Of a DNA stretch of 64,000 nt, positions 1 to 8,227 are shown one piece after another (the stretch's first letter is position 1; each line of letters starts with the position of its first letter). The notes below the pieces were generated by a model. The model saw nothing but the letters and a program-made list of their open reading frames with translations. It made no database searches and had not been told where the DNA came from. Where the stretch lies: contig NZ_NEHB01000002.1 in the NCBI RefSeq assembly GCF_002127655.1, positions 293,251 through 357,250 on the forward strand, written 5' to 3'. The position numbers were made by a program, and so were the translations under genes. The DNA is from Janthinobacterium sp. GW456P (lineage in GTDB: Bacteria; Pseudomonadota; Gammaproteobacteria; Burkholderiales; Burkholderiaceae_D).

Positions 1-1414
1 CGGCGCGCGACAGCGCATGGTCGACCAGCAGATAGCTGCCGGGGTGCTGGACCTTGAGTTCGACGATGGTCGCGCCGCCCGGTGCGACGAGCGTGGTTTG
101 CACGTCGTGTTTCGGGCTGCTGATCGAGCCTTCGCTGTACACCTTGTCGAAGATCTCGCCGATGATGTGGAACGATGAAATCTTGTTCGGGCCGCCGACG
201 CCGAAATAGATGCGCACGGTCTCGCCGACTTTGGCCTGCAATTTGTGCGTCTTGCTCAGGGCGCCCACTTCGCCGTTGAAGACGTAGTAGTCGGGCAGCT
301 CATTGGCCATTTTTTCCAGGTTCGGCTCCTGGTGCACGGGTGCGCCGTGCGGACGGCCCGTGTACATCTCGCCCTGCATCACGTAATACTCGCGGTCGAC
401 TTTTGACAGACCGCCTTCCGGCTCGACCAGGATCATGCCGTACATGCCGGCCGCGATATGCTGCGGCACCAGCGGCGTGGCGCAGTGGTAGACGAACAGG
501 CCCGGATTGAGCGCCTTGAAAGTCACCGTCTTTTCCTGCCCCGGCGCCACCTGCGTATGCTGTCCGCCGCCATGGCCGCCCGTCACCGCGTGCAGGTCGA
601 TCGAGTGGATCATCTTGCTGTCCCTGGCGTTGAACAGGGTCAGCTCGACCGTGTCGCCCACCTTAGCGCGCAGCATCGGGCCAGGCACTTGCCGGTTGAA
701 GGTCCAGTAGGTAAAACTGGTGCCGTCATCGAGCTTGCCCGGCAGTTCCACCGTCTCCATGCGGTATTTCAGGGTTTGCGGCGCGCGCGCGGCGATGGCG
801 GCCGGCACCGAGGCAGGATTGGCGGCCACGCTGACGGCCGATGGATCGGGGCCGCGCATCGGCGACGGCGCGGGCGTGTACAGTGCCAGCGCGGCGGCCT
901 GGCCCGATTCGCTGGCAGCGCCGGCGGCGGCGGCCTTCGGCGCACCGGCTTCGGCCAGCGAGGTGCCGGCGACTTCCAGCTTGCCTTCCATGCCGATCTG
1001 CCGGTGGCCGGGAATCGAGCAGTAATAGGTGAAGGTGCCGGCGCGCGTGACCTTGAAGCGCACGCTGGTGCTGCCGCTATTGGCGCTGAACTTGCTTGAT
1101 GCCACGTTCAGCTCCGGGATCAGCAGGTCGTGTTCGGCGCCTTCGCCGCTTTTCAGCACGAGTTCGACCGTGTCGCCCACGTTCGCCGCCAGCACGGGGT
1201 TGACTTGCCCCTTGGCGTCGACGAACACCATCTTGCCGTCGACGATATTCGTTTGCAGCTCATAGCGCTTGAGCGTGGGGACAGGTTTGGCGGCGGATTT
1301 GGCGGCAGTGGCGGCGGCGCTGGCCGGCAGGCTCGCCTGCGCTTGCACGGACAGGGGCATGGCCAGGACGCAAACGGCGGCGGCAATGGCGCGGAGGGAG
1401 GGAGTCGTTTTCAT
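1..1414 (-). CDS. nirK: Copper nitrite reductase NirK with N-terminal cupredoxin domain (3' end cut by window)
   Basis: Reduces nitrite to nitric oxide in the periplasm. The frame is open from the ATG at 1414 to the window edge (471 codons), so the C-terminus lies outside. Residues 1-26 are a signal peptide. Residues about 50-150 form an extra cupredoxin with type 1 ligands His94, Cys131, His136 and Met141. Then come the two NirK cupredoxin domains: type 1 copper His269, Cys310, His318, Met323; type 2 copper His274, His309, His465; catalytic Asp272 and His415. All expected ligands are present. An AAGGA ribosome-binding site sits 7 bases before the start. N-tethered NirK forms are known (Hyphomicrobium, Pseudoalteromonas); the extra domain is thought to act as a built-in electron donor. 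A sigma54 promoter and NorR sites lie upstream, with norR divergent. Confidence 0.95.
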   Translation of the reverse strand, partial: MKTTPSLRAIAAAVCVLAMPLSVQAQASLPASAAATAAKSAAKPVPTLKRYELQTNIVDGKMVFVDAKGQVNPVLAANVGDTVELVLKSGEGAEHDLLIPELNVASSKFSANSGSTSVRFKVTRAGTFTYYCSIPGHRQIGMEGKLEVAGTSLAEAGAPKAAAAGAASESGQAAALALYTPAPSPMRGPDPSAVSVAANPASVPAAIAARAPQTLKYRMETVELPGKLDDGTSFTYWTFNRQVPGPMLRAKVGDTVELTLFNARDSKMIHSIDLHAVTGGHGGGQHTQVAPGQEKTVTFKALNPGLFVYHCATPLVPQHIAAGMYGMILVEPEGGLSKVDREYYVMQGEMYTGRPHGAPVHQEPNLEKMANELPDYYVFNGEVGALSKTHKLQAKVGETVRIYFGVGGPNKISSFHIIGEIFDKVYSEGSISSPKHDVQTTLVAPGGATIVELKVQHPGSYLLVDHALSRA

Positions 1415-1459
1415 CAAGCTTTCCTTGGTCTTGTATGCCGGTTCGGCACTCTTACCAAG

Positions 1460-1474
1460 GCAAACCGCGTGCCA
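1460..1474 (-). promoter_or_regulatory. Sigma54 (-24/-12) promoter of nirK
   Basis: Read on the minus strand the sequence is TGGCACG-N4-TTGC, identical to the sigma54 consensus. The -12 GC is at 1460-1461, which puts the transcription start near 1448, about 35 bases ahead of the nirK ATG. A NorR-type activator is encoded next door and its predicted binding sites lie upstream. Confidence 0.88.
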
Positions 1475-1490
1475 GGAAAAACTTGTTTTA

Positions 1491-1503
1491 AATCAACGAT
1501 TTG
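1491..1503 (+). promoter_or_regulatory. Putative IHF binding site
   Basis: AATCAACGATTTG fits the IHF consensus WATCAANNNNTTR at every fixed position. It lies between the sigma54 promoter (1460-1474) and the NorR boxes (1514-1551), where a DNA bend would bring the activator to the polymerase. The consensus is short, so position is the stronger argument. Confidence 0.65.
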
Positions 1504-1513
1504 AAAAATGTAG

Positions 1514-1526
1514 GGTCGATATGACC
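1514..1526. promoter_or_regulatory. NorR binding site 1 (GGT-N7-ACC)
   Basis: GGT-CGATATG-ACC matches the NorR operator form GGT-N7-ACC described for Ralstonia eutropha (GT-N7-AC in E. coli). It extends to a longer dyad GGGTC-N5-GACCC at 1513-1527. It is about 40 bases upstream of the nirK -24 element. Confidence 0.8.
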
Positions 1527-1538
1527 CTTTTGCAGTAC

Positions 1539-1551
1539 GGTCCGTTGTACC
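1539..1551. promoter_or_regulatory. NorR binding site 2 (GGT-N7-ACC)
   Basis: GGT-CCGTTGT-ACC is a second match to the NorR operator, starting 25 bases from the start of site 1. It ends 4 bases before the first norR ATG, so NorR bound here could also repress its own gene, as E. coli NorR does. I found no clear third site; 1427-1439 matches only on one side. Confidence 0.75.
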
Positions 1552-1555
1552 CTAC

Positions 1556-3115
1556 ATGGTAATTATGACCACCACCGCCATCCACCTGCTGCTGCTCACC
1601 GACCTGGTCGCCGACCTGCCCGTTGCCGTGCGCCTGCAGCGCCTGGTCGGCAGCCTGCGCGCGCACTTCGGCTGCGAAGCCGTGGCCTTGCTGAAACTCG
1701 ATGGCGAGCACCTGCTTCCCGTGGCGATGGCCGGCCTGGCCAGCGATGCGCTGGGGCGGCGCTTCGCCGTCGCCGACCATCCGCGCCTGGCCGCCATCCT
1801 GCAGCGGCGCGGCGTGCTGTGCTTCCATCACGACAGCTCCCTGCCCGATCCCTACGATGGCCTGATCGCCGAGCGGGCCGGCGAGCCGCTGCCCGTGCAC
1901 GACTGCATGGGCATGGCGCTCGACCTGGAAGGCGAGCGCTGGGGCGTGATCACGCTCGACGCGCTGCGGGTGGGCACTTTTGACGGGCAAGCGCAGCGCG
2001 ACCTGGGCGAACTGGCTTGTGCCATCGAGGCGGCCGTGCGCGTGACCCGGCTGGAAACGGAAATCCGCGCCCTGCGCCTGTCGGGCGGCGCCATGCTGGC
2101 CGATGCGCAGGCGCCGCGCGAGGAACACGACTTCGTCGGCCAGAGCGGCGCCATCACGCAGCTGCTGCACGAGCTGCAGGTGGTGGCCGATTCCGAACTG
2201 CCGGTGTTGCTGCTGGGCGAGACGGGCGTGGGCAAGGAATTGTGCGCGCACCGCCTGCACCGGCTGTCGCGCCGCGCGGGCAAGCCATTGATCCACGTCA
2301 ATTGCGCGGCCTTGCCCGAATCGCTGGCCGAGAGCGAATTGTTCGGCCATGTGCGCGGCGCGTTTTCCGGCGCCGTCAGCGACCGGCCGGGGCGTTTCGA
2401 GGCGGCCGAAGGGGGCACCCTGTTCCTCGACGAAGTGGGGGAATTGCCGCTGTCCATACAGGCCAAGCTGCTGCGCACCTTGCAAAATGGCGAAATCCAG
2501 CGCCTGGGCGCGGACCGGCCGCGCAGGGTCAACGTGCGCGTGATCGCAGCCACCAACCGCAGCCTGCGCGAACATGTGCGCGACGGCTCGTTCCGCGCCG
2601 ACCTGTACCACCGCTTATCCGTGTATCCGGTGCCGATTCCGCCGCTGCGCGAGCGGGGCAATGACGTGCTGCTGCTGGCCGGCGGCTTCCTGGAACTGAA
2701 CCGCGCGCGCCTGGGCTTGCGCAGCCTGCGCCTGTCGGCCGCGGCGGAAAACGCGCTGTGCCACTACCGCTGGCCGGGCAATGTGCGCGAACTCGAACAT
2801 GTGATCAGCCGGGCCGCGCTGAAAGCGGTGATCCGCGGCGCCGACCGCAAGGATATCGTCACGCTGGAAACGGATATGCTCGACCTCGATGCGCTGGAAG
2901 CGCCGGCCGGCGCGGACGCGCCGGCACCGGCCGCCTGCGGCATGCCGGCGGCGGCGCCGCTGTCCATGCATCAGATCGTGGAAGCGAGCCAGCGCCAGGC
3001 CATCCGGCAAGCGCTGGCCCAGCATCAGGATAACTGGGCCGCCGCCGCGCGCCACTTGGGGCTGGACGCCAGCAATCTGCACAAGCTGGCGCGCCGGGTG
3101 GGACTGAAAGCCTGA
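1556..3115 (+). CDS. norR: NorR, NO-responsive sigma54 activator
   Basis: Transcription activator that senses nitric oxide through a non-haem iron in its GAF domain and works with sigma54 RNA polymerase. Domains: GAF (about 25-165) with Asp101, His115, Cys117 and Asp135 at the positions of the E. coli iron ligands; AAA+ (about 195-430) with Walker A GETGVGKE at 221-228 and Walker B ending LFLDE at 289-293; a C-terminal Fis-type helix-turn-helix (about 475-515). Length 519 residues against 504 in E. coli. The sigma54-contact loop reads GAFSGA (268-273) instead of GAFTGA. A second in-frame ATG at 1565 is possible; neither has a good ribosome-binding site. Divergent from nirK; no norB or norVW is visible in the window. 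Confidence 0.93.
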   Translation: MVIMTTTAIHLLLLTDLVADLPVAVRLQRLVGSLRAHFGCEAVALLKLDGEHLLPVAMAGLASDALGRRFAVADHPRLAAILQRRGVLCFHHDSSLPDPYDGLIAERAGEPLPVHDCMGMALDLEGERWGVITLDALRVGTFDGQAQRDLGELACAIEAAVRVTRLETEIRALRLSGGAMLADAQAPREEHDFVGQSGAITQLLHELQVVADSELPVLLLGETGVGKELCAHRLHRLSRRAGKPLIHVNCAALPESLAESELFGHVRGAFSGAVSDRPGRFEAAEGGTLFLDEVGELPLSIQAKLLRTLQNGEIQRLGADRPRRVNVRVIAATNRSLREHVRDGSFRADLYHRLSVYPVPIPPLRERGNDVLLLAGGFLELNRARLGLRSLRLSAAAENALCHYRWPGNVRELEHVISRAALKAVIRGADRKDIVTLETDMLDLDALEAPAGADAPAPAACGMPAAAPLSMHQIVEASQRQAIRQALAQHQDNWAAAARHLGLDASNLHKLARRVGLKA

Positions 3116-3128
3116 GCCGGGCTAAAGC

Positions 3129-3473
3129 TCAGCGGTGGGTTACCAAGGTGGTCGGCAAGCTGTGCAGGTAGGCGGCCAGGTCCTTGATGTCCTGGTTGCT
3201 CAGCGGTTTCACCTGGCCCGTCATGATGGCGTTGTTGCGGCCGTTGGCCTTGTCGCCCCGTTTATAAGCGGTCAGCGCGTGTTCCAGGTAATCCCTGTGC
3301 TGGCCCGCCAGTTTCGGGTAGGACGGGTCGATGGGCGAACCGTAATCCTTGCCGTGGCAGGTGGCGCAGCTGTATTTTTCGGCCAGGGCCTTGCCCGTGT
3401 TGATATTGCCGGCGGCGCTGGCGGACAGCGAAACGGTGGCGCAAACGAGGGCGGCGAGTAGTGTTTTCATCAT
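3129..3473 (-). CDS. Small periplasmic cytochrome c (class I, one haem)
   Basis: 114-residue exported monohaem cytochrome. The signal peptide ends near residue 21, the haem site is CATCH at 36-40, and a likely distal Met is at about 84 in a MTGQVKPLS segment. GAGG lies about 9 bases before the first of two adjacent ATGs. It follows the second cytochrome gene by 11 bases in the same direction, so the two are probably cotranscribed. Next to nirK and norR, a role in passing electrons to nitrite reductase is likely but inferred; cytochrome c4/c5-type carriers also serve terminal oxidases. Confidence 0.88.
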   Translation of the reverse strand: MMKTLLAALVCATVSLSASAAGNINTGKALAEKYSCATCHGKDYGSPIDPSYPKLAGQHRDYLEHALTAYKRGDKANGRNNAIMTGQVKPLSNQDIKDLAAYLHSLPTTLVTHR

Positions 3474-3484
3474 CTGGCTGGTCC

Positions 3485-3814
3485 TCAGTTCGGCTTGGCT
3501 TGTTGCGCATAATACGCGGCGACATCGGCGATATCCTGGTCCGACAGGCTGCTGGCGATGCCCTTCATGCTGGGGTGCTTGCGGTCGCCCTTCTTGTAGG
3601 CTTGCAGGGCGTTCTCGATATATTTTGCCGGCTGGCCGCCGATCATCGGCACCTGGAACACTTCCGGGAAGGTTGCCTTGTAACCGGGGATGCCGTGGCA
3701 GCCGATACACATTTCCACCTTGGCAGGGGCTGCCTTGGCGTTTCCTACAATGTCAGCCGCTGTGACGGCATTTGCTATGCCGGCAAGCACGAGAAGTGCA
3801 AATATTTTTTTCAT
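3485..3814 (-). CDS. Small periplasmic cytochrome c (class I, one haem)
   Basis: 109-residue exported cytochrome: signal peptide about residues 1-19, haem motif CIGCH at 36-40 and likely axial Met83 (HPSMKGIAS). First gene of the pair with the cytochrome at 3129-3473. The two proteins share the layout CxxCHG, then a GQ(P/H)..Y(I/L)E.AL.AYK.GD block, then M(K/T)G, so they are paralogues. The start at 3814 was chosen because it begins the signal peptide; the frame is open further upstream. Electron delivery to NirK is an inference from the neighbourhood. Confidence 0.88.
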   Translation of the reverse strand: MKKIFALLVLAGIANAVTAADIVGNAKAAPAKVEMCIGCHGIPGYKATFPEVFQVPMIGGQPAKYIENALQAYKKGDRKHPSMKGIASSLSDQDIADVAAYYAQQAKPN

Positions 3815-3867
3815 AGTGGCAAAGTGAACAGAGGTAATCGGAGAAACGCCAGAGCTGGTTTTTTTTG

Positions 3868-3897
3868 ATTTTATGTGTTGACAATTAAGGTTGACAA
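3868..3897 (-). promoter_or_regulatory. Likely sigma70 promoter of the cytochrome pair
   Basis: On the minus strand TTGTCA (3892-3897), an 18-base spacer and TAAAAT (3868-3873) form a plausible promoter about 50 bases ahead of the ATG at 3814. The -35 element lies within one copy of a tandem 12-base repeat. Confidence 0.45.
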
Positions 3898-3901
3898 TTA
3901 A
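3877..3901. repeat. Tandem 12-base direct repeat in the cytochrome promoter
   Basis: GTTGACAATTAA occurs at 3877-3888 and again at 3890-3901, a 13-base period. A separate dyad, CAAGA-N3-TCTTG, lies at 3923-3935. Together they could be activator or repressor sites for the cytochrome genes; no known family was recognised. Confidence 0.6.
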
Positions 3902-4046
3902 TCTGCTGTTGCCGATTCTAGCCAAGATATTCTTGCAAGTCCACCTATAAAACCCGCATTGTAGGCAGGCGGGCACAGGCCGTCGGCGTGGCAGTGCGCC
4001 ACAGTTCTGTTTATACTCACCATTTCCCTACTTTGGCAGACCGCTC

Positions 4047-4916
<870 letters not shown>

Positions 4917-4925
4917 GGAGCGCCG

Positions 4926-5564
4926 GTGAACGACATCAGCCCTGACGCAGTCTTCGTCCCGCTGGAACTGCACGGCATCCGCCTCGAAGCGCTGGCGCCG
5001 CACCACGCGCCGGGCCTGCGCGCGGCGGCCATGGATGGCGAGCTGTGGAATCTGCGCGTCACCTCCGTGCCCGAGCCGGAGCAGGTGGACCAGTATATTT
5101 TCAAGGGCATCGAGATGCGCCCTTCGCGCTTCGCCTTTGCCGTCATCGACGTGGCCAGCGGCGAGGTGCTTGGCACCACCAGCTACCACGACGTCGTACC
5201 CGCCATCGGGCGTCTGGAAATCGGCTACACCTGGTATGCGAAGCGCTGCCAGCGCAGCCACGTCAACACCACCTGCAAATTGCTGCTGCTGGCGCATGCC
5301 TTCGACACGCTCGGTTGCGCGCTGGTGGGCCTGCGCACCGACAATTTCAACCACGCCTCGCAGGCGGCCATCGAGCGCCTGGGCGCGAAAAAGGATGGCG
5401 TGCTGCGCCACCATGCGCTGCGCCGCGACGGCACCGTGCGCGACACGGTCATGTACAGCATCACGCGCGGCGAGTGGCCCGAGATTGCCGCCCATCTGCG
5501 CTACAAGCTGGCGCAGCGCCCCATCGCCGCGCTGTCCCGCGCGGGAGAGCGCGCGCCATGCTGA
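4926..5564 (+). CDS. GNAT-family N-acetyltransferase (RimJ/RimL type)
   Basis: 212-residue protein starting at GTG, with AAGGAG 6 bases upstream. It has the order of a RimJ/RimL-like GNAT: an N-terminal LRLE-like strand, a central EIGYTWY strand, a helix carrying LLLLAHAF, and a C-terminal block NHASQAAIERLGAKKDG that matches the acetyl-CoA-binding end of the family. Likely acetylates a small amine or a protein N-terminus; the substrate cannot be told. It sits between the MoxR ATPase and its VWA partner and overlaps the latter by 7 bases, which implies translational coupling. Confidence 0.85.
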   Translation: MNDISPDAVFVPLELHGIRLEALAPHHAPGLRAAAMDGELWNLRVTSVPEPEQVDQYIFKGIEMRPSRFAFAVIDVASGEVLGTTSYHDVVPAIGRLEIGYTWYAKRCQRSHVNTTCKLLLLAHAFDTLGCALVGLRTDNFNHASQAAIERLGAKKDGVLRHHALRRDGTVRDTVMYSITRGEWPEIAAHLRYKLAQRPIAALSRAGERAPC

Positions 5565-6727
5565 TCGACTTCTTCTTCACGCTCAAGGATGCGAAGATTC
5601 CCGTCTCGATCAAGGAATTCTTGAGCCTGCTCGAGGCGCTGCAAAAGAACGTCATCGACGCCTCGATGGACGATTTCTACTATCTGGCGCGCCTGACCCT
5701 GGTCAAGGATGAAGCCCATTTCGACAAGTTCGACCGCGCGTTCGCGCAGTACTTCAAGGGTGTCAACGCGGCTTTCGACACGAACGCGGCGATACCCCTC
5801 GACTGGCTGCTCAAGCGCATGCAGCGCGAGCTGTCCGAGGAGCAGAAGGCGCAGCTGGAAAAATTCGGCTACGACAAGCTGATGGACCGCCTGAACGAGC
5901 TGCTGAAGGAGCAGAAGGAGCGCCACGAGGGCGGCAGCAAGTGGATCGGCACGGGCGGCACGTCGCCGTTCGGCAATGGCGGCACGAATCCGGAAGGCAT
6001 CCGCATCGGCGGCAAGGGCGGCAACCGCACGGCCGTGAAAGTGTGGGAAGCGCGCAGCTACAAGGATTACGACGGCGAGCGCGAACTGGGCACGCGCAAT
6101 ATCAAGGTGGCCTTGCGCCGCCTGCGCAAGTTCGCGCGCGAAGGCGCGGAAGATGAATTGGCGCTCGACGCCACCATCGCCGCCACGGCGAATAACGCGG
6201 GCTACCTCGACATCAGGATGCGGCCCGAGCGCAAGAACCGCATCAAGGTGCTGATGCTGCTCGACGTGGGCGGCAGCATGGACGACCATATCGAGCGCAC
6301 CGAGGAACTGTTCTCGGCGGCGAAGACGGAATTCAAGAACATGGAATTCTTTTACTTCCATAATTGCGTCTACGACTACCTGTGGAAGAACAATCGGCGC
6401 CGCAACGCCGAGCGTTTCCCCACCTGGGACGTGCTGCGCAAATACCCGCCCGACACCAAGCTGATTTTCGTCGGCGATGCCACCATGAGCCCCTATGAAA
6501 TCCTGCAACCGGGCGGCAGTGTCGAATACAACAACGAGGAAGCGGGTTCCACCTGGCTGGCGCGCTTTACCCAGGCATTCCCGAAATTCATCTGGCTCAA
6601 TCCCGAAGCGGAAGGATTATGGCAATACCGCCAGTCGATCGGCGTGATGCGGCAGTTGATGAACAACCGCATGTTCCCCCTGTCGATCGACGGGCTGGAA
6701 CGGGGCATGCGTCTGCTCAGTAAATAA
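5558..6727 (+). CDS. VWA-domain protein (CoxE-like), MoxR partner
   Basis: 389-residue cytoplasmic protein. The N-terminal half is helical and charged, followed by a Gly-rich linker (about 127-155) and a von Willebrand A domain with a MIDAS-like metal site D236-V-G-G-S240 and later acidic and Thr positions (FVGDATMSP). No signal peptide or membrane segment. The start at 5558 overlaps the GNAT stop and begins MLIDFFFTLK, typical of this family. With the MoxR ATPase it should form a two-part chaperone like CoxD/CoxE or RavA/ViaA. The client is unknown. Confidence 0.88.
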   Translation: MLIDFFFTLKDAKIPVSIKEFLSLLEALQKNVIDASMDDFYYLARLTLVKDEAHFDKFDRAFAQYFKGVNAAFDTNAAIPLDWLLKRMQRELSEEQKAQLEKFGYDKLMDRLNELLKEQKERHEGGSKWIGTGGTSPFGNGGTNPEGIRIGGKGGNRTAVKVWEARSYKDYDGERELGTRNIKVALRRLRKFAREGAEDELALDATIAATANNAGYLDIRMRPERKNRIKVLMLLDVGGSMDDHIERTEELFSAAKTEFKNMEFFYFHNCVYDYLWKNNRRRNAERFPTWDVLRKYPPDTKLIFVGDATMSPYEILQPGGSVEYNNEEAGSTWLARFTQAFPKFIWLNPEAEGLWQYRQSIGVMRQLMNNRMFPLSIDGLERGMRLLSK

Positions 6728-7039
6728 AAGCACGCAACAAAAAGTCCATGGCGGCAGAGGGCCGCCATGCCGTACACTGCGACACGGCACTACCGTGCGG
6801 AGCATCTCCGCTGCGGGCGGGTACCATACGCCGGTACCGGCCCTGCCCCACCCTGCTGCATCCCGTGCGCGGCCGCCATGGCCGCGACACTGTTCGATTG
6901 CGCACATCGTGCGCGCCTTCTGCTCCGGTAGAATCGGCGCATCGCTGTGTGCAAACCATGCACCATCGCTGCACCACGACCTTGCCGCGCCAGCCCCCGT
7001 GCTGCCGGCCGGTGCCAGCGCCACATCAAAGGAATGAGC
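6728..7039. other. Intergenic stretch with a hairpin, no gene seen
   Basis: About 310 bases between the VWA gene and the antiporter. A 9-base-pair stem (CATGGCGGC / GCCGCCATG) with a 5-base loop lies at 6747-6769, without a T-run, so it may be a weak terminator or a stabilising 3' hairpin. I see no other gene, and no convincing promoter in the rest. Confidence 0.6.
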
Positions 7040-8227
7040 ATGCAAAGTCTGATCTCGATCGCCGCCGACCTGTCCTGGCCGTTCGCCATTACCCTGGCCT
7101 GGGTGGCGGGCGAATTCGGCCACCGCTGGACTGGCCTGCCGCGCATCAGTTTTTACGGCGTGATCGGCTTCGTCCTCGCACAGACGCAGGTAGGCATCCT
7201 GCCGCAGACGGACGCCGGCCCCATGCTGGTGCTGGCCGACGTGGCCTTCGGCCTGATCCTGTTCGAGGTGGGCTACCGCATCAACCTGCGCTGGCTGAAG
7301 AACAATCCGTGGATCGCCGTCACGGGCCTGGTCGAATCCCTGCTGACCTTTGCCGTCGTCTACTTCATCGGCATCGAATTCGGTTCCACCTCGATGACGG
7401 CGCTGCTGCTGGCGTCCTTGGCCATGTCCACCTCGCCGGCCACCATAATGCGCGTCATCAACGAGGAACGCAGCTCGGGCCAGGTCACGGAACGCATCGT
7501 CCACCTCACCGCCCTCAATTGCGTGCTGGCCGTCTTCACGTTCAACATCATCGTCGGCTTCTGGATGTTCCAGAGTTCCACCGACCTGATCCAGGCAAGC
7601 AGCAGCAGCGCCGCCGTGCTGGCCGCCTCCGTGGCCGCCGGCACCGTCTTCGGCATCGTGGTGCCGGCCATGCTGCGCCGCCTGGGCAACATGGCGCAGG
7701 ACGCCACCGTGGCATTCGCCCTGTCGGTGATGCTGCTCGTCGCCCTGACCTACACCACCAGCCTGTCGCCGCTGCTGGCCACCCTCACCTTCGGCCTGGT
7801 GGCGCGCCACCGCAGGGTCGCCTTCAGCCAGGCGCAGCGCAATTTCGGCGCCATGGGCGAGCTGCTGACGGTGCTGCTGTTCGTGTATGCCGCCTCGACC
7901 CTGGAATGGGCCAGCGTGACGGCCGGCGCGGGCCTGGCCCTGGCCGTCGTCGGCGGACGGTTGCTGACGAAGGTCGCCGGCGTGGCCGCGTTTTCGCATG
8001 TGAGCGGCATTTCCTGGCGCAAGGGCGTGCTGACGGGCGTGGCCCTGACGCCCGTTTCCGTCTTCATCATCCTGCTGCTCGAACACGCGCGCCAGCACGG
8101 CGTGAACTTCGGCGACGAATTGAACGCCCTGGCCGCCATCACCCTGGGCCTGGAACTGGTCGGCCCCGTGCTGGTGCAGCGCGTGCTGATGCTGGCCAAA
8201 GAAACCCACGAAATAAAGGAGCGCTAA
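7040..8227 (+). CDS. Cation:proton antiporter, CPA family membrane protein
   Basis: 395-residue integral membrane protein with about 11-12 hydrophobic segments and the Na+/H+ exchanger-like pattern. The segments AMSTSPATIMRVI and LATLTFGLVARHRR correspond to the unwound core helices. No cytoplasmic nucleotide-binding (RCK/TrkA-N) domain follows. AAAGGA at 7028-7033 is 6 bases before the ATG at 7040, which is preferred over the ATG at 7034. The stop is followed directly by the next ATG, so it is coupled to the YbdK-type ligase. Ion specificity is unknown. Confidence 0.82.
   Translation: MQSLISIAADLSWPFAITLAWVAGEFGHRWTGLPRISFYGVIGFVLAQTQVGILPQTDAGPMLVLADVAFGLILFEVGYRINLRWLKNNPWIAVTGLVESLLTFAVVYFIGIEFGSTSMTALLLASLAMSTSPATIMRVINEERSSGQVTERIVHLTALNCVLAVFTFNIIVGFWMFQSSTDLIQASSSSAAVLAASVAAGTVFGIVVPAMLRRLGNMAQDATVAFALSVMLLVALTYTTSLSPLLATLTFGLVARHRRVAFSQAQRNFGAMGELLTVLLFVYAASTLEWASVTAGAGLALAVVGGRLLTKVAGVAAFSHVSGISWRKGVLTGVALTPVSVFIILLLEHARQHGVNFGDELNALAAITLGLELVGPVLVQRVLMLAKETHEIKER

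Noticed and set aside
1427..1439. A third NorR box (GGT-N7-GCC)
   Set aside because: Only one half matches, and it lies downstream of the predicted nirK transcription start.
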